DNA of 41,259 nt from RGIG5612 sp963591145 (GTDB lineage: Bacteria; Bacillota; Clostridia; Lachnospirales; Lachnospiraceae), in assembly GCA_963591145.1 (NCBI GenBank), contig CAVARE010000009.1, positions 1 to 41,259 of the forward strand, read 5' to 3'. Both the position numbers and the translations under genes were made by a program. Every line of letters starts with the position of its first letter. Position 1 is the stretch's first letter. The notes under the pieces are model-generated. The model did not search any database and was not told the DNA's origin. It saw nothing but the letters and a program-made list of their open reading frames with translations. Below are positions 33,870 through 41,259 of this stretch, piece after piece.

Positions 33870-33981
33870 TTACAGATCAAATAGCTGGCATTAGAAGCTT
33901 ATAAAAGAAAAATTTAAAATGTTAGTATAGATTCGGCTAACCTGTTTGACTGAATAATAACGGATATAAAATTAAAAAAGT

Positions 33982-34009
33982 ACCTCAGACGTATAATATC
34001 GTCTGAGGT
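33982..34009. terminator. Terminator-like hairpin
   Basis: ACCTCAGACG (33982-33991) and CGTCTGAGGT (34000-34009) form a perfect 10-bp stem. The following plus-strand sequence (GCTTCT) is only weakly T-rich. On the minus strand a run of six T follows. It probably ends the esterase transcript. Confidence 0.6.
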
Positions 34010-34054
34010 GCTTCTGATATATAAGACTGTAATATTTACATAAAATTAAGTCAA

Positions 34055-34084
34055 TTGACAAGCTGTTTTTGATGCGTGCAAAAT
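34055..34084 (+). promoter_or_regulatory. Candidate promoter of the two-component genes
   Basis: Perfect TTGACA (34055-34060), 18-base spacer, weak CAAAAT (34079-34084). A weak -10 could fit an activated or autoregulated promoter. Confidence 0.4.
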
Positions 34085-34157
34085 AAGCTTAATAGATAAT
34101 GCTTAGACGGACATTATATTTGCTTATTGCTTTAATAACACAAGAAGGGGCTTGCAG

Positions 34158-34868
34158 ATGGAACAAATTAGAATTGCTTTAGTTGAGGATGATGAAAGGG
34201 ATCGGGAACAACTAGAGGTATGCCTCATGAGATATCAGGCGGAGGAAAAAATTTCGATGAATATTGAATGTTTCTCAGATGGAGAGGTATTTCTCAAAAG
34301 TAAACAGCGATTTGATCTGATCTTCATGGATATAGAAATGCCGTGCAGAAATGGCATTGAGATAATGAAGGAATATCGTAGGCGAGGGACTAAAGAGGTA
34401 CTTGTACTTGTTACAAATATGGTTCAGTATGCAATTTATGGCTACTCAGTTCATGCGATAGATTATATCGTTAAACCTGTTCTATATGAACAGCTGGTCT
34501 TAAAAATGCCGTTTTTTCTGTCTATGGTAATAAGAAAAAAGAAGACGATCACAGTTAAGACAAAACAGGGAATGTCAAATTCTAATATCAGGGATATCAG
34601 ATATATCGAAATCTATGGACACAATATCATAATTCATAAAAATAATGAAAATCTAAAATGCTACGGGACACTGAAAGAATTCGAAGAGCAGCTTAAAAAT
34701 TGTGGATTTGCCAGATGCTCACAGAGCTGTCTTGTGAATTTGGCCTATGTGGATGGTATCAGACAGGATATGATACTAATAAGTTCGGAACAGCTGCCGC
34801 TTAGCCGCAGAGAAAGGAAACAGTTTATGGAATCGCTTACCAGATTTGATGGAGGGTATGGTGAATGA
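34158..34868 (+). CDS. LytTR family response regulator
   Basis: 236 residues. The receiver domain (about 1-120) has acidic residues EDDE near the start, phospho-acceptor Asp58 in FMDIEMP and the lysine in IVKPV (about 110). The LytTR DNA-binding domain (about 140-232) has RDIRYIEIYGHNIIIH and CSQSCLVNLAYVDGI. LytTR regulators usually control bacteriocin, adhesion or exported-protein genes. ATG 34158 is chosen because AAGGGG lies seven bases before it. TTG 34152 is a weaker alternative. The kinase follows after 51 bases. Confidence 0.93.
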   Translation: MEQIRIALVEDDERDREQLEVCLMRYQAEEKISMNIECFSDGEVFLKSKQRFDLIFMDIEMPCRNGIEIMKEYRRRGTKEVLVLVTNMVQYAIYGYSVHAIDYIVKPVLYEQLVLKMPFFLSMVIRKKKTITVKTKQGMSNSNIRDIRYIEIYGHNIIIHKNNENLKCYGTLKEFEEQLKNCGFARCSQSCLVNLAYVDGIRQDMILISSEQLPLSRRERKQFMESLTRFDGGYGE

Positions 34869-34919
34869 TAAAAAATATCTGATACTGCAGAGATCACAAG
34901 GTTATATGAGGAATGAGAA

Positions 34920-36185
34920 ATGTTACGTGTTACAGAGTCATCAATATATTGGTTTTTTACTGGAATTATAATGATTTTGCCGCATTTATTGTGTAGTTTA
35001 GTGTTGCCTAAGAGAGACCATACATTTATCCGCTATATTTCGGGAATTATTATGTGCCTTGTTGTTGCATTTATAGATCCGATGCTTCCGATGTCATTTG
35101 CGTCTATATGGGCAGTGCATACAGCTGGAATAGTGCTCCTTATATGGTGCAGCAGGGTCAATCTGCGGATGGCGGTATACTATAACGTTTGGAGTATTGT
35201 ACTGTACTTTATATCCGAACAACTGGCAGCAGTACTGGCATCGCTTTTGAATTCTTATGATGTGTTGCCGGTTATGTATATGACAAAATCTGTCGCCGCC
35301 ATATTGGTTGGGGTAACTGAAATCTGGCTTATTAAATCGATTCGAAGTAAGGGCGTTGAAGAATTCTCGTGGAAACAGATATTTTTGTCGTTACTTATCA
35401 GCGTGTCGCTTATTCTTGTTAATGTGGTAAATTACAGAACGGACGAAGGCAGGTCACTTCACCTTTTTTTATTTCAGTTGTTCTCAATGTTTGTTGTAGC
35501 ATTGACGCTTTATATGCAGGCAGTTGTAAGCTATAGCAATCAGAAACGAAATGATGCGGAATTTTTTGGATTTTTGTGGCGTGCAAACAAGAAGGATTAT
35601 GAGATGAAGCGTGAATATGTGAATCTCATTAATCATAAGTATCATGATTTAAAGCATGAAATACGTGCACTGCAGCAAATGAATCTTGAGGACAGATCGT
35701 CGCATTTGTCAAATTTGGAAAGGGAAATTGATCAATATCATAACCTGTACCAAACTGGTAATGAGGCTCTGGACACCATGCTGAATGATAAGCGGAGGGA
35801 ATGTGAGAACAGAGACATCGTATTAACCTGTATTGCGAATCCTGGAAATATAGATTTTATAGATCTGGTGGATTTTCATATTATGTTGGGAAACTTGATA
35901 GATAATGCCATTGAGGCAGTATTTGCCTTGGAGAAAAAGCAGAGAATCATTGATCTTAAGATTTACTCGGATAATGGATTCTTGCGTATACAGATAATGA
36001 ATTTTTTCTCGGGCCGCTTAAGGTACTCTGCCGATGGCCTTGTAAGCAGTAAATCAACAGATGGCTACCATGGATATGGGACCAAGAGTATTCGCTATAT
36101 TGTGAACAAATATCATGGCGAGATGACCATGGATGCTGAGAATAAAGTGTTTAAGGTTAATATCATGATTCCTATGCCGAGGTAG
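34920..36185 (+). CDS. AgrC-like sensor histidine kinase (GHKL)
   Basis: 421 residues. About six transmembrane helices fill residues 10-205. A dimerisation helix follows with phospho-acceptor His242 in YHDLKHE. The GHKL ATPase domain has N-box LGNLIDNAIEAV (about 320) and GYGTKSIRYIVNKYHGE near the end. This architecture is that of AgrC/ComD-type kinases paired with LytTR regulators, many of which sense peptides. No obvious signal-peptide gene (AgrD-like) lies beside it. The stop codon sits at the edge of a fragment resembling an antitoxin gene. Confidence 0.9.
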   Translation: MLRVTESSIYWFFTGIIMILPHLLCSLVLPKRDHTFIRYISGIIMCLVVAFIDPMLPMSFASIWAVHTAGIVLLIWCSRVNLRMAVYYNVWSIVLYFISEQLAAVLASLLNSYDVLPVMYMTKSVAAILVGVTEIWLIKSIRSKGVEEFSWKQIFLSLLISVSLILVNVVNYRTDEGRSLHLFLFQLFSMFVVALTLYMQAVVSYSNQKRNDAEFFGFLWRANKKDYEMKREYVNLINHKYHDLKHEIRALQQMNLEDRSSHLSNLEREIDQYHNLYQTGNEALDTMLNDKRRECENRDIVLTCIANPGNIDFIDLVDFHIMLGNLIDNAIEAVFALEKKQRIIDLKIYSDNGFLRIQIMNFFSGRLRYSADGLVSSKSTDGYHGYGTKSIRYIVNKYHGEMTMDAENKVFKVNIMIPMPR

Positions 36186-36241
36186 AGAATGCGCAATCTG
36201 CAATCCACAAACTGCCCGGAAGAGCAGTTACAATGATTTTG
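36182..36241 (+). pseudogene. Fragment of a HigA/XRE antitoxin gene
   Basis: Bases from 36182, overlapping the kinase stop, match 41024-41082 at about 46 of 59 positions, with 28 of the first 30 identical. Translated, VENAQSAIHKLPGRAVTMI matches VEDAQSATHKLPKRVVSVI of the antitoxin at 40979. Start and end of the gene are missing. It shows that a second toxin-antitoxin locus once lay here and that the kinase may end at an old recombination junction. Confidence 0.75.
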
Positions 36242-36486
36242 ATGTTTTCAACAGATAAAATGAATATTAATTGCTCTTTTGTAAGGCTCTGCTGTTATTG
36301 TAATGGAATCACCGAGTAATGGCATGTATATTTTATAGAAAATCCCCAGCGATTTCTCGCTGGGGATTGAATGTTAAAACACAGATATCCAAACACATTG
36401 CATTCCAGTAAAGTCGGAAGAGGACGGATGACCTGGAAGCCTATAAAATTATCTGCAGTTTCAACAGAGGGTTTATCTGATAATAT
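36186..36486. other. Intergenic region after the kinase
   Basis: Holds the antitoxin fragment (to about 36241) and the terminator hairpin at 36341-36368. The rest shows nothing further. A plus-strand open frame that runs from here into the carrier gene is the antisense of the minus-strand carrier and is not believed. Confidence 0.6.
36341..36368 (-). terminator. Terminator for the MatC-type carrier operon
   Basis: AATCCCCAGCGA (36341-36352) and TCGCTGGGGATT (36357-36368) pair perfectly around TTTC. On the minus strand a T-rich run (TTTTCTATAAAA) follows, so it ends the minus-strand operon. It may also stop kinase transcripts. Confidence 0.85.
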
Positions 36487-37770
36487 TTATCCAAATATGC
36501 CAATCGCACTCAGAATAATTACGAGAGTCAAACTAACTGCAGCGGATAATAACATAATCCAGAACATTTTTTTCTTGATTGCATCTGGAGTAAAAGATAA
36601 TACCATAGCACCACCAGTTGAGAAAGGCGCGCAGCCAGTTGAGAGCGCACCGATTATTGCTGCGCTAAATACGGCGCATGCTGATACGCCTGTTGCAACA
36701 GTACCGGCGCAAACTGGTATATACAGCGGTAATACCACACCGATAGAATCAGAAAACAGAGATGTAAGACCTGCAAGAAGACCCATTAGCGGTGGAATTG
36801 CTTCTGAACTTACATTATCTGTAACTGCACCAGAAATCAGTTCTGTTCCGCCATTCTTGGTCAGTATAGTAAGAAGAATAGAAAAACCGCTTACAAGTAA
36901 GACAATTGACCAAGGAATTCTGGTAGTGATAACTTTTCTCTGGTCGGCGACTTTTAAGATGACACATATTGCACCTGCAATTATATATACCCAGCCAACA
37001 TCCAAAGCGTTAGAAATGATAGTAATCTGGAAAACACCTACTACGATGAAGAATAAAATGGTAATGAACATGATGATAAGCACCTGTTTTTGAGCTTTTG
37101 TTAGTTTATCAGGTTTTTGAGCGATAACCATTTTATGCTCATCATCAACTTTTAATCCCCAACAGCGGAATACGATATACCAGACAGCAAATATTATTAC
37201 GCTTAGCAACAGATTGTTAAGATACATACGTGATACAACTGGTGCAGCTGATTCTCCGATAATGGCGGTCAGCATTCCGTTTGCAACAATTCCAGCGCTA
37301 CCTAATGGTGACAGAATACCAGCTGTATTTCCTGCTCCGAAGATAAGGAAAAGTGCAACAGGAGATCTGTTTGTATACATACAGATGCCTGCAACAATAG
37401 GGAGCATAAGGGCATTGATACCCATCGGGTTAACGCCGATATAACCCAGACCAGCTGTCATAATAAAAATTGCAAATGGCATTAACCAGAATCTATCCTG
37501 CAGCACATACATGATTCGTTTTGCCAATGCTTCTATGGCGCCAGTTTCAGAAACGAATCCGTAGAAAAATGTGATGGCTATAATCTGTATAATGATTCCG
37601 GCTGGCCAGTATGTATATATTTCACGTGGTTTTACGCCCAACATGTATCCGCCGATAATACATGCAAATACTAAAGCAATAAGACCCATATTAATTTTGA
37701 ATATTGATCCTAAAACAATTGCAGCTACAACAGCTATAAGAACAATTATAAGAATTGTTGAGGCTGACAT
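36487..37770 (-). CDS. MatC/SLC13-like dicarboxylate carrier
   Basis: 427 residues with about twelve hydrophobic helices. It belongs to the ion-transporter superfamily. The N-terminus (KINMGLIALVFACIIGGYMLGVKPREIYTYWPAGI) resembles the MatC N-terminal domain of malonate/dicarboxylate carriers. The pattern NPMGINALMLPIVAGI in the first half and SIGVVLPLYIPVCAG with GALSTGCAPFSTGGAMVLSF in the second is typical of the substrate and sodium sites. Strong ribosome site AAGGAGGAG. It is the last gene of a minus-strand operon. The substrate is likely an organic acid processed by the two upstream enzymes. Confidence 0.82.
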   Translation of the reverse strand: MSASTILIIVLIAVVAAIVLGSIFKINMGLIALVFACIIGGYMLGVKPREIYTYWPAGIIIQIIAITFFYGFVSETGAIEALAKRIMYVLQDRFWLMPFAIFIMTAGLGYIGVNPMGINALMLPIVAGICMYTNRSPVALFLIFGAGNTAGILSPLGSAGIVANGMLTAIIGESAAPVVSRMYLNNLLLSVIIFAVWYIVFRCWGLKVDDEHKMVIAQKPDKLTKAQKQVLIIMFITILFFIVVGVFQITIISNALDVGWVYIIAGAICVILKVADQRKVITTRIPWSIVLLVSGFSILLTILTKNGGTELISGAVTDNVSSEAIPPLMGLLAGLTSLFSDSIGVVLPLYIPVCAGTVATGVSACAVFSAAIIGALSTGCAPFSTGGAMVLSFTPDAIKKKMFWIMLLSAAVSLTLVIILSAIGIFG

Positions 37771-37864
37771 TTTTTCTCCTCCTTTTAATTTTTATTGAAA
37801 TCCCCCATAAATAACATTTGATGAGTTGCCTTTGTATTTTTAACATCTGAAATGTGTTAAAAAA

Positions 37865-38815
37865 TCATTTTTTTGGACAACTATTTTCAAATAATTCACT
37901 GTAATATTTTTTCGTTTCCAAAATTTTTGGCATAAGATCCTTGGCGGATGAACCGATATTTTTCATATCATCAAGGTGCTTGAATTTACCGCCCATCAGA
38001 GCATGCGAAACTGCTATTTCCTCATCTGAAAATTCAATGTGTACATGTCCTTCTGTATTGATACTTAATTTTCCGTTGATACCACACATACCGCAGCTCG
38101 CTGTAGCAGTTTTACTGTCAATATTGAATACATTACCATGACAGACTGGACAAAGACCATCCATACCGATATAAGGCATTATTTCAGGCATATTCTTAAG
38201 ACAAGAATACATATGAGATCCGGATTTTTTTAAACGTTCAACTGTTTCTGCGTGCAGCAACACCTGTCGGTCCCATGGAATTAATATTTGATCTATAATT
38301 TCCATATTTAAAGGAACAGCAAAATGCGTCATTACTGGCATCATTGTCTGATTCCAGTCGCTGCCGCCATGAGCGATAAACGAAACAACACGTCTCTTCC
38401 ATGTGCGGCTATCTGGCATCTTGGAAATTCCATTAGCCTCTCTGATCTTTTTGGAAACAGTTCTAAGTGCGGCATCCATTCCAGGTCCGCATCTGTCACA
38501 GAGATCCTTGAAATAACCGGGAACTGTTTTTTCAAAAATTGGCAAGGAAACAACGATTCCGTCGGCATCCAGGATCTGTTCAGATAACCACTGAAAATCA
38601 TCTTTATTTACACATTCCCCGATGCCTTTGGCACTGAGCAAACCGTCAACACAGGCATTGCAGCCTGTACAAGGTCCTATGTTAAGGTCAAGCAACCTCA
38701 CGGCGGTAACCGTGACATCGTCGCCGCCCAGTTCTTTTGCACCCTGTAAAACTAATTTAGCCATTGCCTCTGATGAGCTTTTCTTTCGTCCACCAAATAT
38801 TGCTAAAATCTTCAT
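37865..38815 (-). CDS. Flavodoxin-like FMN reductase with C-terminal zinc-ribbon-like part
   Basis: 316 residues, longer than the usual 180-200 of NADPH-dependent FMN reductases. The N-terminal flavodoxin fold has the phosphate loop region GGRKKSSSEAMAK (about 8-20), the cysteine motif GPCTGCNACVDG (about 52-63) and VSLPIFEKTVPGYFKDLCDR. Around 245-275 there are two CxxC pairs, CPVC and CGMC, which would form a zinc ribbon or metal site. The last 45 residues are not recognised. Start has AAAGGAG upstream. It follows the SnoaL-like gene by 27 bases and probably reduces a substrate or supplies reduced flavin. Confidence 0.75.
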   Translation of the reverse strand: MKILAIFGGRKKSSSEAMAKLVLQGAKELGGDDVTVTAVRLLDLNIGPCTGCNACVDGLLSAKGIGECVNKDDFQWLSEQILDADGIVVSLPIFEKTVPGYFKDLCDRCGPGMDAALRTVSKKIREANGISKMPDSRTWKRRVVSFIAHGGSDWNQTMMPVMTHFAVPLNMEIIDQILIPWDRQVLLHAETVERLKKSGSHMYSCLKNMPEIMPYIGMDGLCPVCHGNVFNIDSKTATASCGMCGINGKLSINTEGHVHIEFSDEEIAVSHALMGGKFKHLDDMKNIGSSAKDLMPKILETKKYYSELFENSCPKK

Positions 38816-38842
38816 TTGCTACGAACTCCTTTCAAGCAATGC

Positions 38843-39610
38843 CTAGATGTTTTCAGGATAGTTTATATTGTAGAATTTCTCATATGCCGGGTAGTTTACA
38901 TTGTACTTCTTCTCTAATTCAGGTCCACCATATACCCAACGGAAGTCACCGTCATAATGTTCATAAGGTTGTGGGGTCCAAGGGAATGGGCTAGGAAGTG
39001 TATCCGCACTGTATGGTCTGTGATATACAGATGGCTGAGAACCTTCTAATTTTAAGCTTTCGCCATCCATTCCCGGGAATCCTTTTAATGTGTTCTTTGA
39101 ATCTTTGTACCAATCTACATAATAATCGTTGCGTATCTGACGGAACCATTTCATGTGCCAGATCTTCCATTCACCAGTCTCAGGATTGCGGATAAAGTCC
39201 ATTCCATATTTACCCCAGCACCAGAAACATTTAGCTTCAGGAGCCATAACGCCAGCGGGCATTGTTTCAAAACCAGCACTTGACCAGATTACCTTGGCTG
39301 TCTTACAGTCACCTGCAACTTCTATACAAGGTGTGCATAATGTATGAAAGAAGATGCCGCCGGCAGCATCATCAGTGGTTTGTGCATCCCAGAATTTTTG
39401 AAGTGCTTCAGGTCCAAATATACATCCCCAGTCTGATACCTCACAGGAAACATCAGGCCTCCACATTGCAAAGCATTCTGTTGACATTGAATCAAATTCA
39501 GTGCTGATATGAACAGTCTCATAATGCGCCATACAATTTTGAATGGCGGTTACTGCCTTGATTCGTTCCATCTGTAATTCCATCTCGTTCATGTCTTCTA
39601 ATTTTTTCAT
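38843..39610 (-). CDS. SnoaL-like (NTF2-fold) protein
   Basis: 255 residues. The first 170 or so form a SnoaL_4-type NTF2-like fold: AIQNCMAHYETVH, FGPEALQKFWDAQ, HTLCTPCIEVAGDCKTAKVIW and WKIWHMKWFRQIRNDY. This fold is used by isomerases, dehydratases (BaiE for example) and dioxygenase small subunits. The C-terminal 80 residues are Pro/Tyr-rich (YHRPYSADTLPSPFPWTPQPYEHYDG) and typical of a subgroup of these proteins. ATG 39610 is chosen because GGGAGG lies six bases upstream. It is the first gene of the operon. The reaction is unknown. Confidence 0.78.
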   Translation of the reverse strand: MKKLEDMNEMELQMERIKAVTAIQNCMAHYETVHISTEFDSMSTECFAMWRPDVSCEVSDWGCIFGPEALQKFWDAQTTDDAAGGIFFHTLCTPCIEVAGDCKTAKVIWSSAGFETMPAGVMAPEAKCFWCWGKYGMDFIRNPETGEWKIWHMKWFRQIRNDYYVDWYKDSKNTLKGFPGMDGESLKLEGSQPSVYHRPYSADTLPSPFPWTPQPYEHYDGDFRWVYGGPELEKKYNVNYPAYEKFYNINYPENI

Positions 39611-39775
39611 AAGAAACCTCCCTGTAATTTTTTCTTTAAGTATAAAGTGAGGTAATATAAAACGGAAATATTTAAAAATAATATACATATAGGTAATAGA
39701 TTATAAGCGAGGAGTCATTGATAAGAAAAGCTACTAAAGCGTGTGAGTTGTACTCGTTGTTGATAATGACGCGGA

Positions 39776-39804
39776 TTTACATTTGTTTGAGCATATGCTA
39801 TATA
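39776..39804 (+). promoter_or_regulatory. Promoter of the LysR gene in the divergent region
   Basis: TTTACA (39776-39781), 17 bases, TATATA (39799-39804) with a TG just before it (extended -10). The divergent SnoaL operon promoter and LysR operators should lie in 39611-39775, an AT-rich stretch with no clear consensus seen by eye. Confidence 0.5.
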
Positions 39805-39854
39805 ATCGAACATAAGGAAAAGTGGTAAGGTTAAGAAAAAATTGGGTGATTGTC

Positions 39855-40784
39855 ATGAATCTTTTACAGTTGAAATATTTTCAAGTTGTTGCAAAATATG
39901 AGAGTTTTATAAGAGCTTCGAGAGAGCTGTTTATATCGCAGCCAGCACTTAGCCAGACTATTAAAAAACTAGAGGAAGATCTGGGAGTGCCGTTATTTGA
40001 TCGCGTGGGTAAGAAGGTTATATTAAATGCTTACGGAAAGACATATCTTGAATACGTCAATAAAGCATTTGACATACTAGATGAAGGCACGAACTACCTT
40101 AAAAATATAAGTCAAAAGGGCGATGATGACATTCTGTTTGCAACCAGCATAAAAGTTGAATTCACTCGTGATATTATAGTGAGATATTGGAATGAACATC
40201 CAGATGCTAAAATTCACTACGATATTTGCAGTCCGGATATTGCAATCAATAAGTTGTTAAATGGTGAAGTTGACTTTGTCCTGACAAATAGAAAGATAGA
40301 CTCGCTAGAGCTAGAATATCAAGAACAATCAAAACAGCGTTTATATGCCTTCCTGGGCAACGGACATCCGCTTAGTAGTAGAAGAGAAGTATCTTTTTGC
40401 GAACTGAAAGATACAACGTTTTTGTTCACGGAACAGACGCAGTCTTCAGAATTGATATATGAATTGGAGAAGACATTTGGATTTAAACCCAATACTGCAT
40501 TTGCAACAAATGACCCGCGCACAATCATGTCCCTGATGGATCAGAAACCATACTGCTATCTTGTTAGATCAAATATTATTCATGACGCATCTCTTGACGA
40601 AAATAGACCAAATGCATCATTCCATTTTATAAAAGAAGAGATCTTCTCAACAGACTATATTGTTACTCGCAGAAGAAATGATTTCTCTGCTAATAAAAAG
40701 AAATTCCTGGATTATTTTTGTCAGGCCATGGCGGAATATGATCAGGTTACACATTCTGCTGCGGAGAAATTTATCAATCAATGA
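39855..40784 (+). CDS. LysR family transcriptional regulator
   Basis: 309 residues. The N-terminal winged helix-turn-helix (about 1-60: NLLQLKYFQVVAKYESFIRASRELFISQPALSQTIKKLEEDLGVPLFDR) is typical LysR. The effector-binding domain runs from about 90. ATG 39855 (MNLLQLKYF) is chosen because the LysR fold begins there and GGGTGA lies just upstream. It is divergent from the SnoaL/flavoprotein/carrier operon, the classical layout of a LysR activator and its target, with the effector probably the substrate. Confidence 0.93.
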   Translation: MNLLQLKYFQVVAKYESFIRASRELFISQPALSQTIKKLEEDLGVPLFDRVGKKVILNAYGKTYLEYVNKAFDILDEGTNYLKNISQKGDDDILFATSIKVEFTRDIIVRYWNEHPDAKIHYDICSPDIAINKLLNGEVDFVLTNRKIDSLELEYQEQSKQRLYAFLGNGHPLSSRREVSFCELKDTTFLFTEQTQSSELIYELEKTFGFKPNTAFATNDPRTIMSLMDQKPYCYLVRSNIIHDASLDENRPNASFHFIKEEIFSTDYIVTRRRNDFSANKKKFLDYFCQAMAEYDQVTHSAAEKFINQ

Positions 40785-40852
40785 AAAACGCATAAATTGA
40801 GCCAACCATTCCCGTTTGATTTTGGGCCGTCTAATTTTGTTACACAAAAAAA

Positions 40853-40966
40853 GCATTGACACCCTATCTGATAACTGTATATCCTAAAAATGAAAAGGAC
40901 AATCTTTCGAAAGCAGAAAGAAATGAAGTCAAGAAGATGATAACGTTATTAGAGGACAATTTATAG
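40853..40966 (+). pseudogene. C-terminal remnant of a RelE/HigB-type toxin
   Basis: The frame LTPYLITVYPKNEKDNLSKAE, then RNEVKKMITLLEDNL and stop TAG (40964-40966), is the usual C-terminus of RelE/HigB-family toxins (YPKNEKDNLS is a strong family mark). The N-terminal two-thirds, with most active-site residues, are missing, and no start codon or ribosome site exists. TTGACA (40856-40861), 16 bases and TATATC (40878-40883) inside it could be the antitoxin's promoter. The toxin is therefore inactive. Confidence 0.8.
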
Positions 40967-40978
40967 GAGGTAGTTGCC

Positions 40979-41194
40979 ATGAGTAGTGTATTTGAAAGCA
41001 TAATGGCTGGTTTGACAGAAGCTGTAGAGGATGCGCAATCTGCAACCCACAAATTACCCAAAAGGGTGGTTTCAGTGATTCCAGTTAAGGAATATCAGGC
41101 TGATCAAATTAAAAAAATAAGAACAAATGTGAATATGTCCCAAAAATCTTTTGCCAGTTATCTGGGCGTATCTGAAAAAACAGTGGAAGCTTAA
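40979..41194 (+). CDS. HigA/XRE-type antitoxin, C-terminally truncated
   Basis: 71 residues. An N-terminal segment SVFESIMAGLTEAVEDAQSATHKLP and a helix-turn-helix, IKKIRTNVNMSQKSFASYLGVSEKTVEA, match HigA-like antitoxins. Those usually run 95-105 residues and continue ...KTVEAWE(A)G. Here the frame stops right after KTVEA (TAA). Strong ribosome site AGGAGG overlapping the toxin stop. It may be a shortened but working DNA-binding protein or a decaying gene. The toxin in front is a remnant. Confidence 0.75.
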   Translation: MSSVFESIMAGLTEAVEDAQSATHKLPKRVVSVIPVKEYQADQIKKIRTNVNMSQKSFASYLGVSEKTVEA

Positions 41195-41259
41195 TTGTAA
41201 TTGAGACGGTGTGAAATTTTTTCTGTAAATTCAGATCTTCTATGATAATTGATGCGGTT

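Noticed and set aside
36371..37093. Plus-strand open frame of 240 codons
   Set aside because: It is antisense to the well-supported MatC-type carrier, has an unlikely Pro/Thr/Ile-rich composition, no ribosome site and no family match.
39767..39780. TGACGCGGATTTAC shared with 19454-19467
   Set aside because: A 14-base match within 41 kb is expected by chance, and the two contexts have nothing in common.

Overview
The window reads as chromosomal DNA of a strictly anaerobic, Gram-positive Clostridia bacterium, most like a Lachnospiraceae member. The signs are strong AGGAGG-type ribosome binding sites, a T-box leader, an oxygen-sensitive NrdD/NrdG ribonucleotide reductase, a stand-alone group B-like [FeFe] hydrogenase, a TrpXYZ-type importer and a sigma-factor/SH3 fusion protein. 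Taxonomy is inferred from gene content only. No tRNA, rRNA, CRISPR array, transposase or phage gene was seen.

Layout. 1-1005: end of an ABC importer (binding protein tail, permease). 1243-1549: decayed DUF1016/YhcG-type gene containing a perfect 31-bp palindrome. 1634-3643 (minus): sigma-70-like protein with one membrane helix and external SH3 domains. 3798-5107: promoter, structured leader and flippase-like membrane protein. 5104-8468: tryptophan T-box (UGG specifier) driving trpXYZ. 8482-10359: inverted-repeat element, a consensus promoter, two small tandem membrane proteins and an overlapping Lgt-like gene. 10508-12070: possible structured leader and M18 aminopeptidase. 12187-16568: DUF362 protein (minus), MscS channel, MDR dehydrogenase behind an attenuator-like hairpin pair, and a small acidic protein. 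16588-19413 (minus): nrdG and nrdD under a pair of NrdR boxes. 19660-23335: [FeFe] hydrogenase, a nested inverted-repeat element, a thioesterase and a C69 dipeptidase. 23507-26052: membrane alpha/beta hydrolase and TetR regulator under a double operator.

From about 26 kb the window looks like accessory DNA, by eye more AT-rich with more regulators. It holds a PucR-type regulator (minus), a large secreted beta-helix-like protein, a MATE exporter, a secreted carboxylesterase and a LytTR two-component pair. Next is a minus-strand operon of SnoaL-like protein, zinc-ribbon flavin reductase and MatC-type carrier, transcribed divergently from a LysR regulator. The operon-plus-regulator module is flanked by two remnants of the same toxin-antitoxin family (36182-36241 and 40853-41194).

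Working together: trpXYZ imports an aromatic substrate when charged tRNA-Trp is scarce, and nrdDG supplies deoxynucleotides without oxygen under NrdR. The 28-40 kb block looks like a sense, cleave, import and modify module for an esterified small molecule of unknown identity. The strongest candidates for something undescribed are the membrane-tethered sigma/SH3 protein and this LysR-controlled SnoaL/flavoprotein/MatC module.
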